Notes: generated by a model not told the origin, from the sequence alone. A stretch of DNA of 64,000 nt from Epiperipatus broadwayi (GCA_028023455.1 JAQFVV010012398.1:6100682-6164681), one strand, 5' to 3'. Counted from the first letter of the stretch, positions 36,414-50,666 are shown. A program made the numbers and translations.

Positions 36414-39400
36414 TGTAACCTCTGCTCTCTTCACCTATATCACTTTATGTACAACTAAATGCCCAGGTGCCAATTCTATACAAGATAGAATAAATTTATA
36501 ACTGAAATTGCATTTCTACTTATTGATAAGACTCTTATGCTGCTACTACTCTATGGCTTAGCTCAGTTGGGGGTTATAGGGTATGGTGGTCATATAGGAT
36601 GCAAATAGGGATGATAGAAGTATTTATAAATAACAATTCTATAATGTTGATTTAACTATATTATAAGCATCTATTAATTAATAAGGACTATTGCGAAATT
36701 GAGCATCATTACAATAAATAAAGTATAGACAATGATGAGGATCGGGTACCTTTTGCCCCACATCACCATCTATTCTAAGCAAGGTAAAAGCATATTTTGG
36801 CACTGCAATGTTAAGATCTGTTAAATCTGTACTGTTTAAGTAAGTGGCACATACTGGCAAATTAATAAATTCTATAGTTACATTATGTTGAATATATGTG
36901 TGTGTGGAAATGGTCAATCGAACGTATATGATAAAACAGTTCAGAGGAGATTTATCTCAACAAAACATTTATTACAAGAAAACATTATTTTACAAAACAT
37001 CGATGATGATTTTAACATTACCTTTACATTAAACACAAATTTGATTAAATAACATTAAATTATATAATTTTGTACACTTAATATTTGAAGACACTTCCTC
37101 CTATTTATTAGCTTATTTACATTTATCACTCTATTTGCTCATTTACCAACAATAAACAATAAAAAGAAATAATACATTTACATTCCAATGTTAATACATC
37201 TATTATCACTTGTGCTCTTAATAAGTTAAGACAAACAGTACCAAAAGAATCAACTGATGCTATAAAATTATTTCTGAATATCTGTAGGTTAATATTTGCT
37301 ATATAAATCCAAGTGAGAGTTTTATTATTTTTCTTTCATTAGACAAAGTAAAATTTCATATGCCTACAAATGCATATCTATAATATGAAACTTAATACTG
37401 ACTTTATCAAATTAGCTTTAAATAAGATAATTTCTATAAGATACTATTATGCTCATATTGGGAGGATGAATTAATAATGATAATAATGAAATAATGACAA
37501 TATGTACCATAACCTGTCAAGTTACTCAGAACTCACAATTCTAATAATGGTTTCTTTCTATATCTCTAATTTAATCATATTTCCGAATGTGTGTGCATTT
37601 ATAAGATCATAACACAAAGCATTTATTAATTATATATCTATGGAATACAGATAGTGCAGCAAGCTAATCATTAAATTAATAATCTTATTTCAAGCATTTT
37701 ATAAAAATCCATACAATGTCTATTTGCTATAACCAACATATATTGTCTGACGATAACTATGCCTGAATGAAGAAAGAGAGGGGAGTAATAATAAATAAAC
37801 ATTCACATATACGTGCGTGAGGCTTAACCAAAATCTCCAAATTCAAACTTAATTCTTCAATAAACATCTACCAACCTTTAAGACACAAATATTGCAGAAC
37901 TCAGCTGATTAATCATCAATAAATGGGGCATTTGCCACATCATTTAAGAACTACAATTATCTCATCATATGCTATCAGACACAAAATACACTACCCACTC
38001 ACGATTTAACAAGTAAGTAATCAAGGAGAGAATTTCTCAATCGGCACAATAAAATCATCCCTTATATCACCTCTTCATCCAAATATATTCAACACATTTC
38101 ATATATAAACACATCTATAAGCAGACAAACTCTTAATTCTTCATATTCCTTTAACATACGGCACCAAACCGAAACTGATAGAAAAGCAAAATACAAATTT
38201 GGTAAATAGTTTACAACCGTGCACACACATGCGAACATACGATCATATATAAAATGATTTTTAAATCATTTGAAACACTAAAATGTCATATTAACAATAA
38301 TTAAATCTACACGAATCTATTACTTGTGAGAATTATGAATATTGAATTCCAACTCAAAGTCACTGCGATCAAGTAAGTTTAACTATTCTGCATACTGGCA
38401 TAAATATCTCCATGCATCTATCTATTATTATTAACTAAGGAATAATATTAAAGTATTTAATTTGAACTAATAACATGAGCACGAGGATATCCATTTTTCT
38501 TTTAACATAATACCAAAAAATAATATTACCGACTTGGTACACTTTATACCAATATCTCCGAGATGTTCTCATGGATATTAGGCATATAAATAAATAACAA
38601 TAATAGTAGGTTACATTAAGCATAAAAAATCTACCTGTCTATAATAGGCAATAGGAAGAAATACATGTCAACATTTAATCATTAAATTAGTTTTTTTTTT
38701 AGTTCAGACTTGAAAGTTGAAACGGAAATATACGCGTAGCTCATAATGATAACAACGAAGTGACAACATTAAAAAAAAAAAAACATACAAACGTTGCTCT
38801 TGCAGGCTGAAGTAAAATTTGACAAAAGCTGTAATAATTTCCAATGTTCTTAGAAATTTCTAATAGATATCATATACAGCCCTTGTGCATATTGGAATCA
38901 CTTATTGTTCATAGGAAACAAAATATCCGACTCGGTAAGATTATCCAAAAAACAATTTATGACTTTATTCCATTTTGGTTTGCTAGCATTCAGTAAACAT
39001 TTCACAACATTTAAATCCAAGGTTATTTGATTTATCCATGCTTCTATAAACCGCTTATAGTTAATCATTGAACATTATTGAGTCAGGCATTCTATCACTC
39101 ATTTTTTTTATAGGTGTGAATGGTAAGGTTATTTGGTATATATGACTATCCTATTAATGTAAAGGGTTAAAATAGACAAACTTTTCCATTTTAATTTTAT
39201 TTTGTATAGCAAGAACAGAAAATTTATTAACTGAGAGTTCATAAAACGTTTCATTAAAGAATTCAGCACACCTTTTCTAGTTAATTTCATTGTTAGTAAT
39301 TTATACAATTTCGACATCATTTATTCGTTATTGATACATTATAGTAAATTATAATTAACAATTTTATATAATATCCATGCATTTTGAACAAAGTAAATTT

Positions 39401-40351
39401 AAATTATTAGCTGATAAAAGCCAGAGCTAGGTACCTTTTAAAATTTAGCCTTCCATGTACAGTCCTATTCTGAGTAGTATGAGAGAACTTTTTCCATAAA
39501 GGAATAGTAGAGAATTTTCACAATATTTAGTTCACGTATTTCTTTTTTTTTTTTTTTAGAAATTATTCCAATTTCCATAACTATTCTGTCTTTCTTCTTA
39601 CTTTTTTCCATTTTCTACTTGGAATCTCTTATGAAAAACGGAGCCACACCTCCTTTTTTTTTTGTAATGAGCTTAGCAATATGCAAGAATTTTCTTCCTT
39701 GAAAAAAATAATAATTTAGTAACAGAATATTGGGAAGAAAAAAAAATTAAATATTAAATTTACAAATGCTAACTAATAACAAATAAATTAATAACTCATA
39801 CAATTTTAAATGTAAGATTTTATGTAATAAATAATTACTAAATAATAAATAAAAATCATATTAATGGTATATGTGTGTATCTGTCTTTCCATTAATACAG
39901 AGGTCTACTAATGACTGAACTGTTAACAGTTCCTATGGCACATAATTCTGCTACTACAAATTTGGATATTATAAGTAATAATGAAAAATATGAATGAAGT
40001 GTGAGATGATGTAAAATGGACATGCACCCACACATGTAAGTTAAATCTTGGATGGGAGTAGACAGTGAGATAGAAAATCAATGAACAAACACCTGTTATG
40101 GTCTTACAAGCAAATGTTCCTACTAATTTAGCTCTCATACTAATGATCCCTGATATTGTCCATCTTCCAGACACACACAAAATAAAATCATAAGGACCAG
40201 TATGCCCAACTAAGGTCTTGATAATTTTTTAATTAAATTTAAAATACTAAATTATATCACAATTCATTTTTTCTTAATAGTTATCTCTGGTCACTATTGG
40301 CATAATGTGAACCTCCCACATTTCTTCTTGGTGCCAACCTGGATGGTCACA
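36414..40351. mobile_element. Candidate long element, family Y copy 3
   Basis: The left end TGTAACC follows TATAT, and the right end GGATGGTCACA precedes ATATAT. Near the left end AATGCCCAGGTGCCAATTCT matches copy 2, and GCTTAGCTCAGTTGGGGG (about 36556) resembles both copy 2 and a tRNA A box. CATTTATTACA phrases near 36967 parallel copy 2 near 10503. A 79-codon minus-strand ORF at 36678-36917 has no recognised domain. The rest is AT-rich and noncoding as far as I can see. Confidence 0.4.
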
Positions 40352-42205
40352 ATATATACATACACTAACAATAGATTAATAATCAATGTGTTGTGCATCA
40401 TGAATTAAGACAAAGACTGGGTAGATCACAAGGCAACCAAATGTAGAAAATAAAATAAGAATTCTATTATGTAATTTTTTTAACTACAACCAAGATAACT
40501 TGCACAACTAGGCAGATACAGCAATGTTGAAGAAAATGGAAAAGCTAGTAGAACAAACATTGGAAATTAAGCTTGGTATAAAAGCAAACCCAGTTCATTT
40601 CAATGGTCTTTTATTACTTTTTAAAATAATGTATTAACCAAATAATGCCAATAACCTGAGACCAAATGTTCAAATGCAAAAGAAAATGGAGACTTGTTTG
40701 AATACTCTGAATTATCCAGATAAGTTTCTTAGTGCAAAAATATAAAGAATTAAAACTGACATTTACATTAAGAAAAAATTGATAAGTTTCTGCAGTTTAA
40801 AAAAAATTGGTATTGGAAAAAAACTGTGTTATTATTCAAACATGAATGAAGAAGGAGTAGAACATTGCTAGCACATGAACAAAATGATGAAGTAATTTTT
40901 TTTCTTGTAAGCCATTAAATGCCAAATCATAAATAAAGAAAATTAAATCTGTTATGAACTGCTGTGCAATATATTCTGGCTAAATCAACAGTTCCCTAGG
41001 ACTGAAGTATCACTATCCTAATACTGAAAGCACAATGAATCAACTTACTCTTGTAATGCATAAAGAAGTCATAATTGTCCTACACTAAACAGCTACCTGG
41101 ATCAAGAAGAGCAACTGCAGAGAATGGATGTAATACTATTTCAAGCATGTTGCATAGGAATTCCAATGAATGACAGATGTGAACCAAGGATAGTTATCCA
41201 AAAAAGAGATAGACTGTATCCATGAAGGACATTATTGACAATCTCATGAACTTTAACCAAAATAATTTACTTATAAGTTCTGATTTTGTTAGGGATTCTT
41301 GTTATTTATATATTTGTAAAATTCTTTTTACTTGGAAGCTTAAGTGTCTATAATTTGGAAGAAGTGAAAGCAACAAAATGAGGGTATGGGAATCATTAAG
41401 CTAGATATTTTTTTTGTTAAATAAAATTTATATCAGTTTTCTCTCCATAGGGGCTTAACATTGATCATGATATGGGATAAGGTAATATCTTTGAGATTAT
41501 TTCATATTAAACACATACACTTAGTACAGGACAAAGTACATGCTATTTGTTTGTTGTTAATTACTAACCATTTGTGCTTATTTTTTGGTATAAATGATTA
41601 ATCTTCCTGTGTGTATGCCCTATTCTGTCAACCTTAGGAAGCTGTAAGTAGATAGGGGTCCCCAAAGAAGTTAGAACATCAATAATTTGGATTGGACAAT
41701 GAAGCTACTACAGATATATCTGCATAATTGCTAGTTAGCTTCATGGTCAATTTAATATTTTTTTTAATTTGCTTTGAAAATAATTAGTGCCATGTTATAT
41801 ATTTTTACAATTGGATAAGGGTTTGGAAGCATGAATATTTTTAATTGTTGATATGGTAGAAATCCATCCTTGATATACTATTTTACCTTGTTAAAGTTTT
41901 AATATTTTTTTACTTTGTCTTATTGTTGAATAAAAGTTATCAAATTTGTTCACTTTTAATTGGTCTCTAGTTGATCAAAATTATTTGTGCATTCATTCAT
42001 TGACTGGTGATTGAGGATATACATACACACACGTCTCACTCATATAAAATGTATAGATATGCTTGGATGAAGGATTAAATCAATTGTAATCTGTATAGAA
42101 ATGCAGTAGTTGCTATTCCATGTAAGTTCACCCCTGAAGTGAGATGAAGAAACATTTATCCCTGAGATCAAATACTGAGGTGTAATAGAGCCTGAAGCAG
42201 GGGTG
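40352..42205. repeat. Repeat X, copy C (reverse of A, B and D)
   Basis: This is the most complete copy, about 1.85 kb, in the opposite orientation to the other three. It runs from AATCAATGTGTTGTGCATCA to the AGCCTGAAGCAGGGG part near 42190. The + strand here gives protein-like patches such as LLGILVIYIFVKF (about 41291) and RMDVILFQACCIG (about 41120), broken by stops. This suggests an old coding region of unknown family. Confidence 0.75.
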
Positions 42206-43135
42206 AGATATGGATGAACCAGCTCAAATTGTATCTAAATTTAATGTGTAAACACAGAGCTAGCCCATTGGATGTAGATACAATCATAGGTTATGTACTT
42301 CATTGCATCACTGATAGCATCCTAATAGAAGATGCTAGGTAGACCATAGTGAGATGGGTCCCCCCTTGAGGTAAAATCCTGGCCTGTCATGTCTGATGCT
42401 AAATTTTATGGGCATGAAACAGGAAGTTTTTAAGGAAGTCCAGCCATTTGACTAGTAAAAAAAAAATTTTTTTTCTCTTTTCCTTGAATTTATTCTTCTA
42501 TCAAACTTCCACAATTTACTCGAATAGCAAACAATTGATACATCCTTGGACAAATAAGCCTCCTGAACATAAATCATTTCTAAATAACACATGTCAAACA
42601 AAAGGAAAATCTCATGTGAATTGTTGAATGCAAGTTAACTAATGAAAATGGAATCGTAAACTGAGACCAATAAAGAAATAATTAATTAATAAACCAAATT
42701 AAAATAAGGTGAGTTAGTCAAATGACAGAATAAACTAAAGAGTAGGCATTAAAAACAATATACACAAAAAATTGAAAGAGAAGTTAAACATGCTAAATGG
42801 CAAGTAATGGCAGAAGTTCCCATGGCACATATCTATTTATATCTCTAAAAGAAAAAGTAATTTTATACTCAGATAATGAAAGGAAGTTTAATGATAACCA
42901 GAAGTGGAATGTAAAATGTTTTGAAGAACCACAAAATAAGTGATAATGAAGTAGATGCTGCTATTAGCAGTGGGAAGGGTCTTCACAGCACAATATCTGG
43001 GAGTCTATTATCAAAGTTAATCATCCTCCACAGGACATGTCACAGACTGAGTGACATCTCAAACACAAGAAACACCCAACAGCAAGATAGCTCAAGTATC
43101 TGGAATCGAAGTAGCACAGGATACAGGAAATAAGA
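42206..43135. other. Leader-like region before a gag remnant
   Basis: Less AT-rich near 42240-42440, with GATGGGTCCCCCCTTGAGG at about 42354, then AT-rich. An open frame at 42921-43133 shares the frame of the later gag parts but starts at TTG and shows no domain. If X copy C and the gag remnant belong to one element, this would be the untranslated leader. Confidence 0.35.
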
Positions 43136-43757
43136 TGACCATAGAACAAATGGTCCAAATGATTGTGGAAATGAACCAGAAGCAAGATTGAACAGTAACA
43201 TAAGCAGCCTGAACCATAATATGAGCAGTATAAAAGAAGAAATAAACAATAATATGAAAAGTAGAGAAGTAAAAATGGACCATAGGATGAGCAGTATAAG
43301 GAAAGAAATAAAGCATAATATGAGCATACTGAACCATAATATGATCAGCATGAAAGAGAATTTAAAGGCAAATATGAATAACATAAGGGTAGATTTAGAA
43401 ACAGAAATAAAGGGTGTAAAAACTAGACTGTCCACTGATGTGTAATAGTTGTCAATAAATCTAAACAGTGTTAAAGCAGACAACACTCAACTGAAGTTGT
43501 CAATAAATCTAAACAGTGTTAAAGCAGACAACACTGAACAGAAGCAAGCACTAGGTGAGATGAGGAAAGAAATAGATGAGAAAGATGCAAAATGGCAATG
43601 GCAATTTGAGTTGTTTAAGTGTAGCATTGTTAGTCAATTAAACATTAAGTGTGATAAAGTGTACAGAAGTCAGGAGACTTTTAGGGATGAGGTACATGCA
43701 GACCAAGAGGAGCTGCAAGTTGAGGTCCAGAGAGAATTCCTTTACATCCACTCATAG
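43136..43757 (+). pseudogene. Coiled-coil gag remnant of a Gypsy-type element
   Basis: ATG at about 43136 gives MTIEQMVQMIVEMNQKQD, then a frameshift leads into an open stretch at 43188-43445. That stretch is rich in repeated LNHNM and SSIKEEI phrases with heptad character, ending ETEIKGVKTRLSTD. A double stop (TAATAG near 43443) is followed in the same frame by an open stretch to 43757. Long N-terminal coiled coils of this kind are typical of gag proteins in some insect Gypsy elements. A 48-bp tandem duplication (43451-43546) repeats SINLNSVKADNT in frame. No zinc knuckle is visible. It lies between inverted X copies C and D. Confidence 0.55.
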
Positions 43758-44074
43758 ATGAACCAACTCTGTGCATGGCAATATATCAAGACAGATATGC
43801 ATGGCAAGATTTTAAGAGATCCTGAACCATAGTATAAAGCATCTTGAGACAAGATGTCCTCCACAGAAACCAACATGATCTTGGATAAAGCAAGTAGTGG
43901 AAAATGTAAATGAGACATGTGATCAGATCAGATGAATGGATGAAGCATCAACCAGAGATTTATAGAGATTGAATCCCAGCAATGCCAAAAGATCCAAGCC
44001 ATTAGAATGTGGCAGATTGATATGGACATAAGAACCAAAAATAGTAAAAATAGATGGAGCAATGTGGAGAACAA
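43758..44074. other. Spacer after the gag remnant
   Basis: Still purine-rich like the gag region and possibly its decayed continuation, but no conserved motif is visible. Confidence 0.4.
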
Positions 44075-45589
44075 TATGGATCCAAACCTTTACCAATGGT
44101 AGAAATACATAATATGGCACTAATTATTTACAAAGCAAAAAAAAAAATTAAAAAAAATTATTAAATTGACCATGAAGCTTACTAGCTAATTTACAATTTT
44201 ATGCAGGTATATCTGTAGTAGCCTAAGTATCCAATTCAAATTAGCAATGTTCCATCTTTTTGGGGACCACTCTATCTATGTACAGTTCCATAAGGTTGAT
44301 AGGAACGAATGTCTCCACAAGATTAGTCATTTATACTGAAAAAGTAAACAAATGATTATTAGTTGACAACAAATAACATGAACTCTGTCCTGTAATAATT
44401 GTATATGATTAATATGGGATATGTCAAAGATCTTACCTTATCCCATATCATGATAATCAATATCAAGTTGCTATGGAGGGAAAGCTGATCTAAATTTATT
44501 TAACAAAAAATTATATAACATAATGATGCCCTCCCCCATTTTGTTACTCACACTTAGAATGGACTCTTCCAAATTATAGACACTAATGCTTCCAAGTGTA
44601 GAAATAAAATAAAAAATGTGTACATATATGTAAATAACAAGAATTCCTAACAAAATCTGTACTTTGATTAAATTATTTTGGTTATTGTTCATGAGATTTT
44701 TGGATTTCTCTCTTTGGTTCACATCCATCACTCATTAGAAATTTCTATGCAACATGCTTGAAATAGTATTACATCCGTTCACTGCAGTTGCTCTTTTTCT
44801 CAATCTAGGTAGACATTTAGTGTAGGACAATTATGACTTCTTTAGCTATTACAAGAGTAAGTAGATTAATTTATTGCACTTTCAGGATCAGGATATCGGC
44901 ACTTCAATCCTATGGCCCTGTCAATTTAGCCAGAATACATTGCACAGTCATTTATATCAGATTTCTTTATTTGTAATTTGGCATTTAATGGCTTCCAATA
45001 GAAAAATTGCTTCATCATTTTGTTCAAGTGTTGGTGATGTTTTATTTCTTCTTTGTTCATGTTCTAATAATAACACACTTTTTTCCCATATCAATTTAAA
45101 AAAACAGCTCACCAATTTTATTAAACTCCATGAACTTATCAAATTTCTCTTAATCCAAATAAATGCTGGTTTTAATTTTTTTCAATTTGGCTTAAGAAAC
45201 TTATATGGATAATTCAGAGTATTCAAATAAGTCATACATTTTCCTTTGCATTTGAACATTTGGTAGATTGTTGGTTTTTTTGGTTAATATATTAGAATAA
45301 TAAAAAGATGATGGAAATAAACTGCATTTGTTTTTATATCAAGATTAGCTTCCAGGGCTTGTTATACTAACTTTTCCATTTTCTTCAATATTGCCATAAC
45401 AGGCTATTGTTGCACAAGTTATCTTGATTGTAGTTAATAAAAAAATAATAAAATGATGTAATAGAATTGTAATTTCATTTTCTATACTTGGTTGACTAGT
45501 GATCAGATTGACATTGGATCATCACCATGTTTACTTAGACTCTGTCCTAAGTTGTGATGCACAACACATTGATTATTATTCTATTGTTA

Positions 45590-45590
<1 letters not shown>
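44075..45590. repeat. Repeat X, copy D
   Basis: Same orientation as copies A and B and inverted relative to C. It begins at CCAAACCTTTACCAATGGTAG and ends at CAACACATTGATTATTATTC beside a TA microsatellite. ORFs on the minus strand (86 codons at 44471-44731, 61 codons at 44957-45142) are protein-like, and the same residues partly recur in copies A to C, which supports a once-coding sequence. The family is unknown. Confidence 0.75.

Positions 45591-45637
<47 letters not shown>
45591..45637. repeat. (TA)n microsatellite
   Basis: 47 bases of uninterrupted TA, directly followed by TGTAACC, the left-end sequence of family Y. Confidence 0.98.
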
Positions 45638-45640
<3 letters not shown>

Positions 45641-48600
45641 AACCTAGTGTTATTGACACTTGGTTTACTTGGCATTATTTCTGCAGGAAAACAATGCTAT
45701 TCTTTAAAGAAATAAAAAGATAATATAACAATAGTAATAATTGATTAATAAAGTATGCTATTCACTCACTTTGGCATGTTTTGGGTGAATAACTAATAGA
45801 TTTAATAACTCAATGTCATTTTTAAAGAGAGAACATGAATAATTTAATTGAGATATTAATAATTAGAGCAAATTAATATGGTATAAAAGCTAAACAGTAA
45901 TTGATTTTGGATGGGTAGAGAGGGGAGTGGATGAGTGTCTTATCATAAAGCACAATAACTTCTGGTAATTTCTTTTTGTAAAAAAAAAATATATATAATG
46001 TTTAAAGAATTATACATCACTGATTGTTAATTTAATGTATTTATTATTTTTTTTTATATTGTCAAATTACTTTGTAATCCAGGTAGATAATACTGAAAAC
46101 TATATGATTGTAATAAGTTTTTCCTTTCTTTTGTTTATGTTATAATCAAATGATTATTTTTCTGGAAGAGGTCGCTAAAGTCAAGATCATTTTTTTTTTT
46201 GAAAAAAAAAATATAGTCTGCTTTTAGTTTTCAAGGAAGGAACAGTGCTGAAATTTGGTAACTCAATTTTTTCATTTTATTTTGCAGAAATAAATGTAAT
46301 CAAAGTAAAATTTTAATAATATAATGTGTGGCTAAATTTTTTTGATAAGATATCCTGATTTTCTTTGCCATCTACCTATTTAAAGATCTTTTATACTTAA
46401 AAATTTATTGTCTCATGCTAAAGTTAAAAATGACAGAATTAACTAAGGGAATCACGAAAAGTGTTATTATGTCTAAATTAAGAAAGATAAATGATTTCCA
46501 AGTGAGAAATAATTATTTATTAACTTTATGTCATTTATGGATATTTTCTTGGTATAGAAAGAAAAAAAAATAATTGAAAGAAATATTTTGAAACCAAGGA
46601 AAATCAACTAGAAACATTTTCGCGCTCTTTCTCAATATTGTCTGCCTTTACAAGTAATGTAGTTACATACGTTAAAATATGTTTTATTCACCAAGAATTG
46701 TCTGGAAATAATAATAATGATAAATAAGATTAAATTACGCACCTGTATATTTTTAAAAAAAATATATATATAAACTTTCTCAGAGTAAATATAGGAAAAG
46801 TTATATAGGGGAATTCTTACAGAGAAGTTACCGTTAAAAAAAAAAAAAAATTTATAATTCCTAAAGTATGAACAAAACCAAATATCTTAGTGACTTAATG
46901 ATAAAAATAAATGATATATTATATTATACATCAGTTGGAATTATTAAAACTTCATGTACACGTAAATTGACTGCAGTTATTATCATAATAATCTCTCGGA
47001 AAATTGCGCATTTTCATCCATAAGTAAGCTAGCTAAGGAGTATACGTATTGTCAATAAAAAAAAATATATATTGTGTATGTTTATCGTCTATAGTCAAAT
47101 ATTCGTCTATGTTAGAAGTCTATTTTTTTCTTCTTGGATCCCAAAATTGTAGTAGTTTAATTCAAGTAAGAATTAATCTGCAATTCTGCTATATGTTTCT
47201 TTACCTAATTTATTAAACGCACAAAATAAGAGAAAACTTTTATTTAAAGGAAATAATACCATGCGTTTATTGTTTTTAAACTTGCTTCGTGAAATACGAC
47301 TGGATAAAGCTCTTCACCTGGACCAATTGCTCAACAGAAAAACATTTTCTAATGAGAGAGTATGCACTTGTTAATTAATGATTGTTTAAAACTAAGTTAT
47401 AAATGATATGTATTTTTTTTTATATCACATAGATTAAAGTCTGTATGGTCAAGTGATATTTAATAGCCTTGTAATGACAAAGGTATGTTTTAATATAATT
47501 ATCATAGGTTAAGTTGATATTTAACACGAGAGAAAAAAATCTATAAAATATGTTTTAATTATTACATACAATTGTAGGTAGAAATTTTGTATGTTAGATA
47601 CGTAAAAGAAAAATATTTAGATATTTAAGGGGTGAAATAAATATTGAAAATTATCAGAAGTAACTAAAAAAAAAAAAAAATGCTATAACAAAATATTTCT
47701 TGTTAAAGTTTTGAAACAAATTTATACTGCATTAATTGAGGAATTTATTCCTAATTATTCTTAAATAACACATCCACTTTATTTAGTTTAAGATAGTATG
47801 CTACCAACTATTTTTGAATGTTCCTTTATTAAAATTAAAATTATTATACTTTTATTCTATGATGTCCATTGATTTCAGATGTTGATCAAAGTATACCCGG
47901 TAACATAAGTTTATTATAATCAGTGTATTTACTTATCCTGCCCAGATATAGCATTGGTATATGCTTAATATTCGCATAGGTAATAATTATAATGTATTTA
48001 TTTTGTGGGATGAAAAATGATCTCCCCAAAAGCTTTGTTTTCCATGAGAGGAAGATTTTAAATATAATGTTCAGATATGTTTATAGCCCAAGTGATCGAT
48101 TCTCATAGATAGGACGATCAAGAATTTATCTAGCATTTAGTAGGCTTCATTCGTTTAAATCCCAGGAGAGGATTGTATTTGGTGTGTGTTCGTTATATGC
48201 CCAAGTAAGAGGCAAGAAACCACCAAAATATTTTAATGTAGTAGATTACTTTACAAACCTTCGTGGTTATTCCATATTCCTCATGTGAAAATAGAGATAG
48301 CTCCACCATGGAAGGTGTTGATTATTGTGCTTAATTTTGAAAGTTCGGGCAAGATAAAGGTTATATTGGAGGTGTTAGTTCCTCAAGATCCAATTTGTAT
48401 AAATAGTGCGTTAGTAACTAGGATCAATATCTGTATTGTGCCGCTAAATATTGCTAGTATTTAACAAGTAAATCAATGGAGAAAGTAATTAAAATTGCGT
48501 AATTTGAAACGCTTATTTACTGAAGGAATATTCAAATGCAATATTTAATTCTGGTTAGTAATTAAATAATATTCATATTTAAAATTATACGTATGAATAA

Positions 48601-49940
48601 AATTTGTATCATAACTTAAGTTAGCATTAAGTTAAATGTAAGATGGTAAGTGTAACTTCTGATAGCTGGCCTATAATTAGAATAGGTTATCCCATTAAAG
48701 ACCATAAATAAAGTAAATGTATTAGAAATAAATTTAATATTTTGCATATTGCATATGATCGGATTAATCATTTAAAAAAAAAAAAAATAGTTAGTCAATA
48801 ATTTTGAATAAAAGCTTCTACAAGATTACCAAAATGTAATAAACAATGTATTGGTAATGAAATGTACTTTTAGTTAATCAATCCATATGATTGCATACAG
48901 GAGAAGTAGTAACCTCTAGTCCATAACCAAAAGAGTATACAGATTAATGTCAGTTATATTTTATATTTTTGTATTACTATGGGATTATTGAATAAATGTT
49001 CATATATTTTTTTTTGTGATAATAATAAATTATAGTCTTGTTAAAATTTGTTGTAGATTCATTTTTTTTGTTTTTATATGCTAAATATAAGTGTTTGCAC
49101 AATATTTGCAAAACCTTTTCTTGAGTCCGAAATCATTCCAAATTCTTAAAAACTTAATATACCAGATAAATAAAGTTAAGCAGATCGGAATATGTCATTA
49201 TATTTTAGTTTAATGATAATTATTTATGGAGTTGAAAACTTAAGACTAAACATTCACCTTTGTATAAAAAAAAAAAAATGAATTTATTCCCAAACCATTA
49301 ACTTTGGTTGCACATTATTCCATTCCCATTTAGTTAAATTGTCTAAGTAATAAATCTTAGTTATATTATTGTGTTGTCATGGATGATGGAAGGACACAAA
49401 AAGCACCCTTGTCTTTTTATTATTCTGACTGAGATTCTAAAAAAAAAAAAAAAAAAGGGCTGGGTTATTCAAAATTATATGTCATTATTAAATAGAATTA
49501 TCATCTCTTTAAATAATATAGCAGTTGATATGAGAGATGAAGACACATTGAATTTAAGTAAAATAAATTTTTCCTATAGCCGACCAGAATGCCAGTCATA
49601 TGCGACAACACAATACTGCCGAGCATTTCCTTACATGAAACAAAGAACCCTGAGATTAATATTATTATAATTATTCTTTAAATTAATATGTGATCAATTA
49701 TTGTTGTTATTACAATCATAGCATGGCTTAAGAAAATTGAATGTACAATTGTATTATATGAAAGGTATTTTAGATCATATTGGAAAATTAATGGATATGT
49801 TGCTTTATTTTGGTTGCCTTAACAACAAGTGCAAATAAAATAAACTAATAAATATATTGGGTTAGCAAACAAATAAATAATTAAAAAAAAAAGAATATTG
49901 GGTTAGTAATAAAAACATTAAAAATACTGGGTTAGAATAT
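45638..49940. other. AT-rich DNA, possibly beginning with a family Y end
   Basis: TGTAACCTAGTG at 45638 matches Y left ends. Beyond that no domain or ORF of interest was found. Several A and T runs of 10-16 bases occur. A less AT-rich patch at 47270-47340 and another at 48080-48250 hold no recognisable gene. The latter contains a tRNA-like phrase whose stems do not pair. Confidence 0.45.
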
Positions 49941-49944
49941 ATAT

Positions 49945-50666
49945 ATGTATGATTTTTTTAAAATGGATTTTATTTTTTAAGTAATGAAAAATGGGTTTTA
50001 CTTTTTATTAAGTAATGAAAAATTAGTTCATTGCAACATTTATTAAGCTTAATGTTTAACAAAGCAAACATATGTCATGTGTATATATATGTATATGCTT
50101 AAAAATAAAGACATATCTGACCATCTATAAGTTAAGCTTATGTTTTGAATGAGCTTGGTTTGGTAGTATGGACAAATAAAGGCTTGATTTAATAGGATTG
50201 TAAGCTACTCTTATAACTCCTCTATCCTTACAGGGTTAAAATTTTAAGATGTAATTAAAATTTTAACACTTAAGTAGTGTATTGTGCATTTAGCATTGGA
50301 TTGACTTTTTTTTAAAAGAAGAGTTACAAAGCCTATCCATCTTATCTTCTTATCTTTCCTTCAATTATGGGTCCCCCCTTTTTTTGATGGTCTTAAAGTC
50401 TGAACTCAATTAGAAATGTCTATATTGCAGACAGCACATAGTTTAACTCACTAGCCCTTATCCAGTTCCATTTTTTGAGACTTGCTGGATTTTTTGAAGG
50501 TCTAAATGAAATATTGGAGTGCTCATCACTCTGTATGGATCAACTCCTGTGTCTTGTTAGTTCTAAAGTAACCCAGTGATTGTTTTTGAACACTCACCTG
50601 GGTATACCCTCATCAAAATAAATGACCCTATTCATATATATATATATATATATATATTGATGTTAT
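49945..50666 (-). mobile_element. 3' LTR of a Gypsy-type element (copy 2)
   Basis: It lies immediately downstream, in minus-strand sense, of the integrase tail and polypurine tract, where a 3' LTR must be. Its portion 49950-50465 recurs at 30490-31010 and a piece at 36296-36396. The outer boundary is near 49945. The inner boundary is set at the polypurine tract, but clean TG and CA ends could not be fixed because a TA run (about 50636-50657) lies at the edge. Confidence 0.65.

Noticed and set aside
36556-36580. tRNA gene start (GCTTAGCTCAGTTGGGGG)
   Set aside because: It looks like a tRNA D-arm/A box, but no T-arm or acceptor stem follows at the right distance. The phrase is part of the Y family.
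42921-43133. 70-codon open frame as a separate gene
   Set aside because: It starts at TTG, has no recognisable domain, and shares its frame with the gag remnant downstream, so it is more likely leader or decayed gag.
43040-43486. 148-codon minus-strand ORF, the longest in the window
   Set aside because: It is the antisense shadow of the repetitive coiled-coil gag reading on the + strand. Its Phe/Leu-rich composition is what the reverse of Lys/Glu/Asn-rich repeats gives.
48090-48165. tRNA gene or SINE
   Set aside because: CGTTTAAATCCC resembles a B box and the ends suggest an acceptor stem, but the stems do not pair and no A box fits.
49371-49670. 99-codon + strand ORF
   Set aside because: It starts at TTG and passes through a 17-base A run giving poly-lysine. 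There are no conserved features, and it is likely chance.
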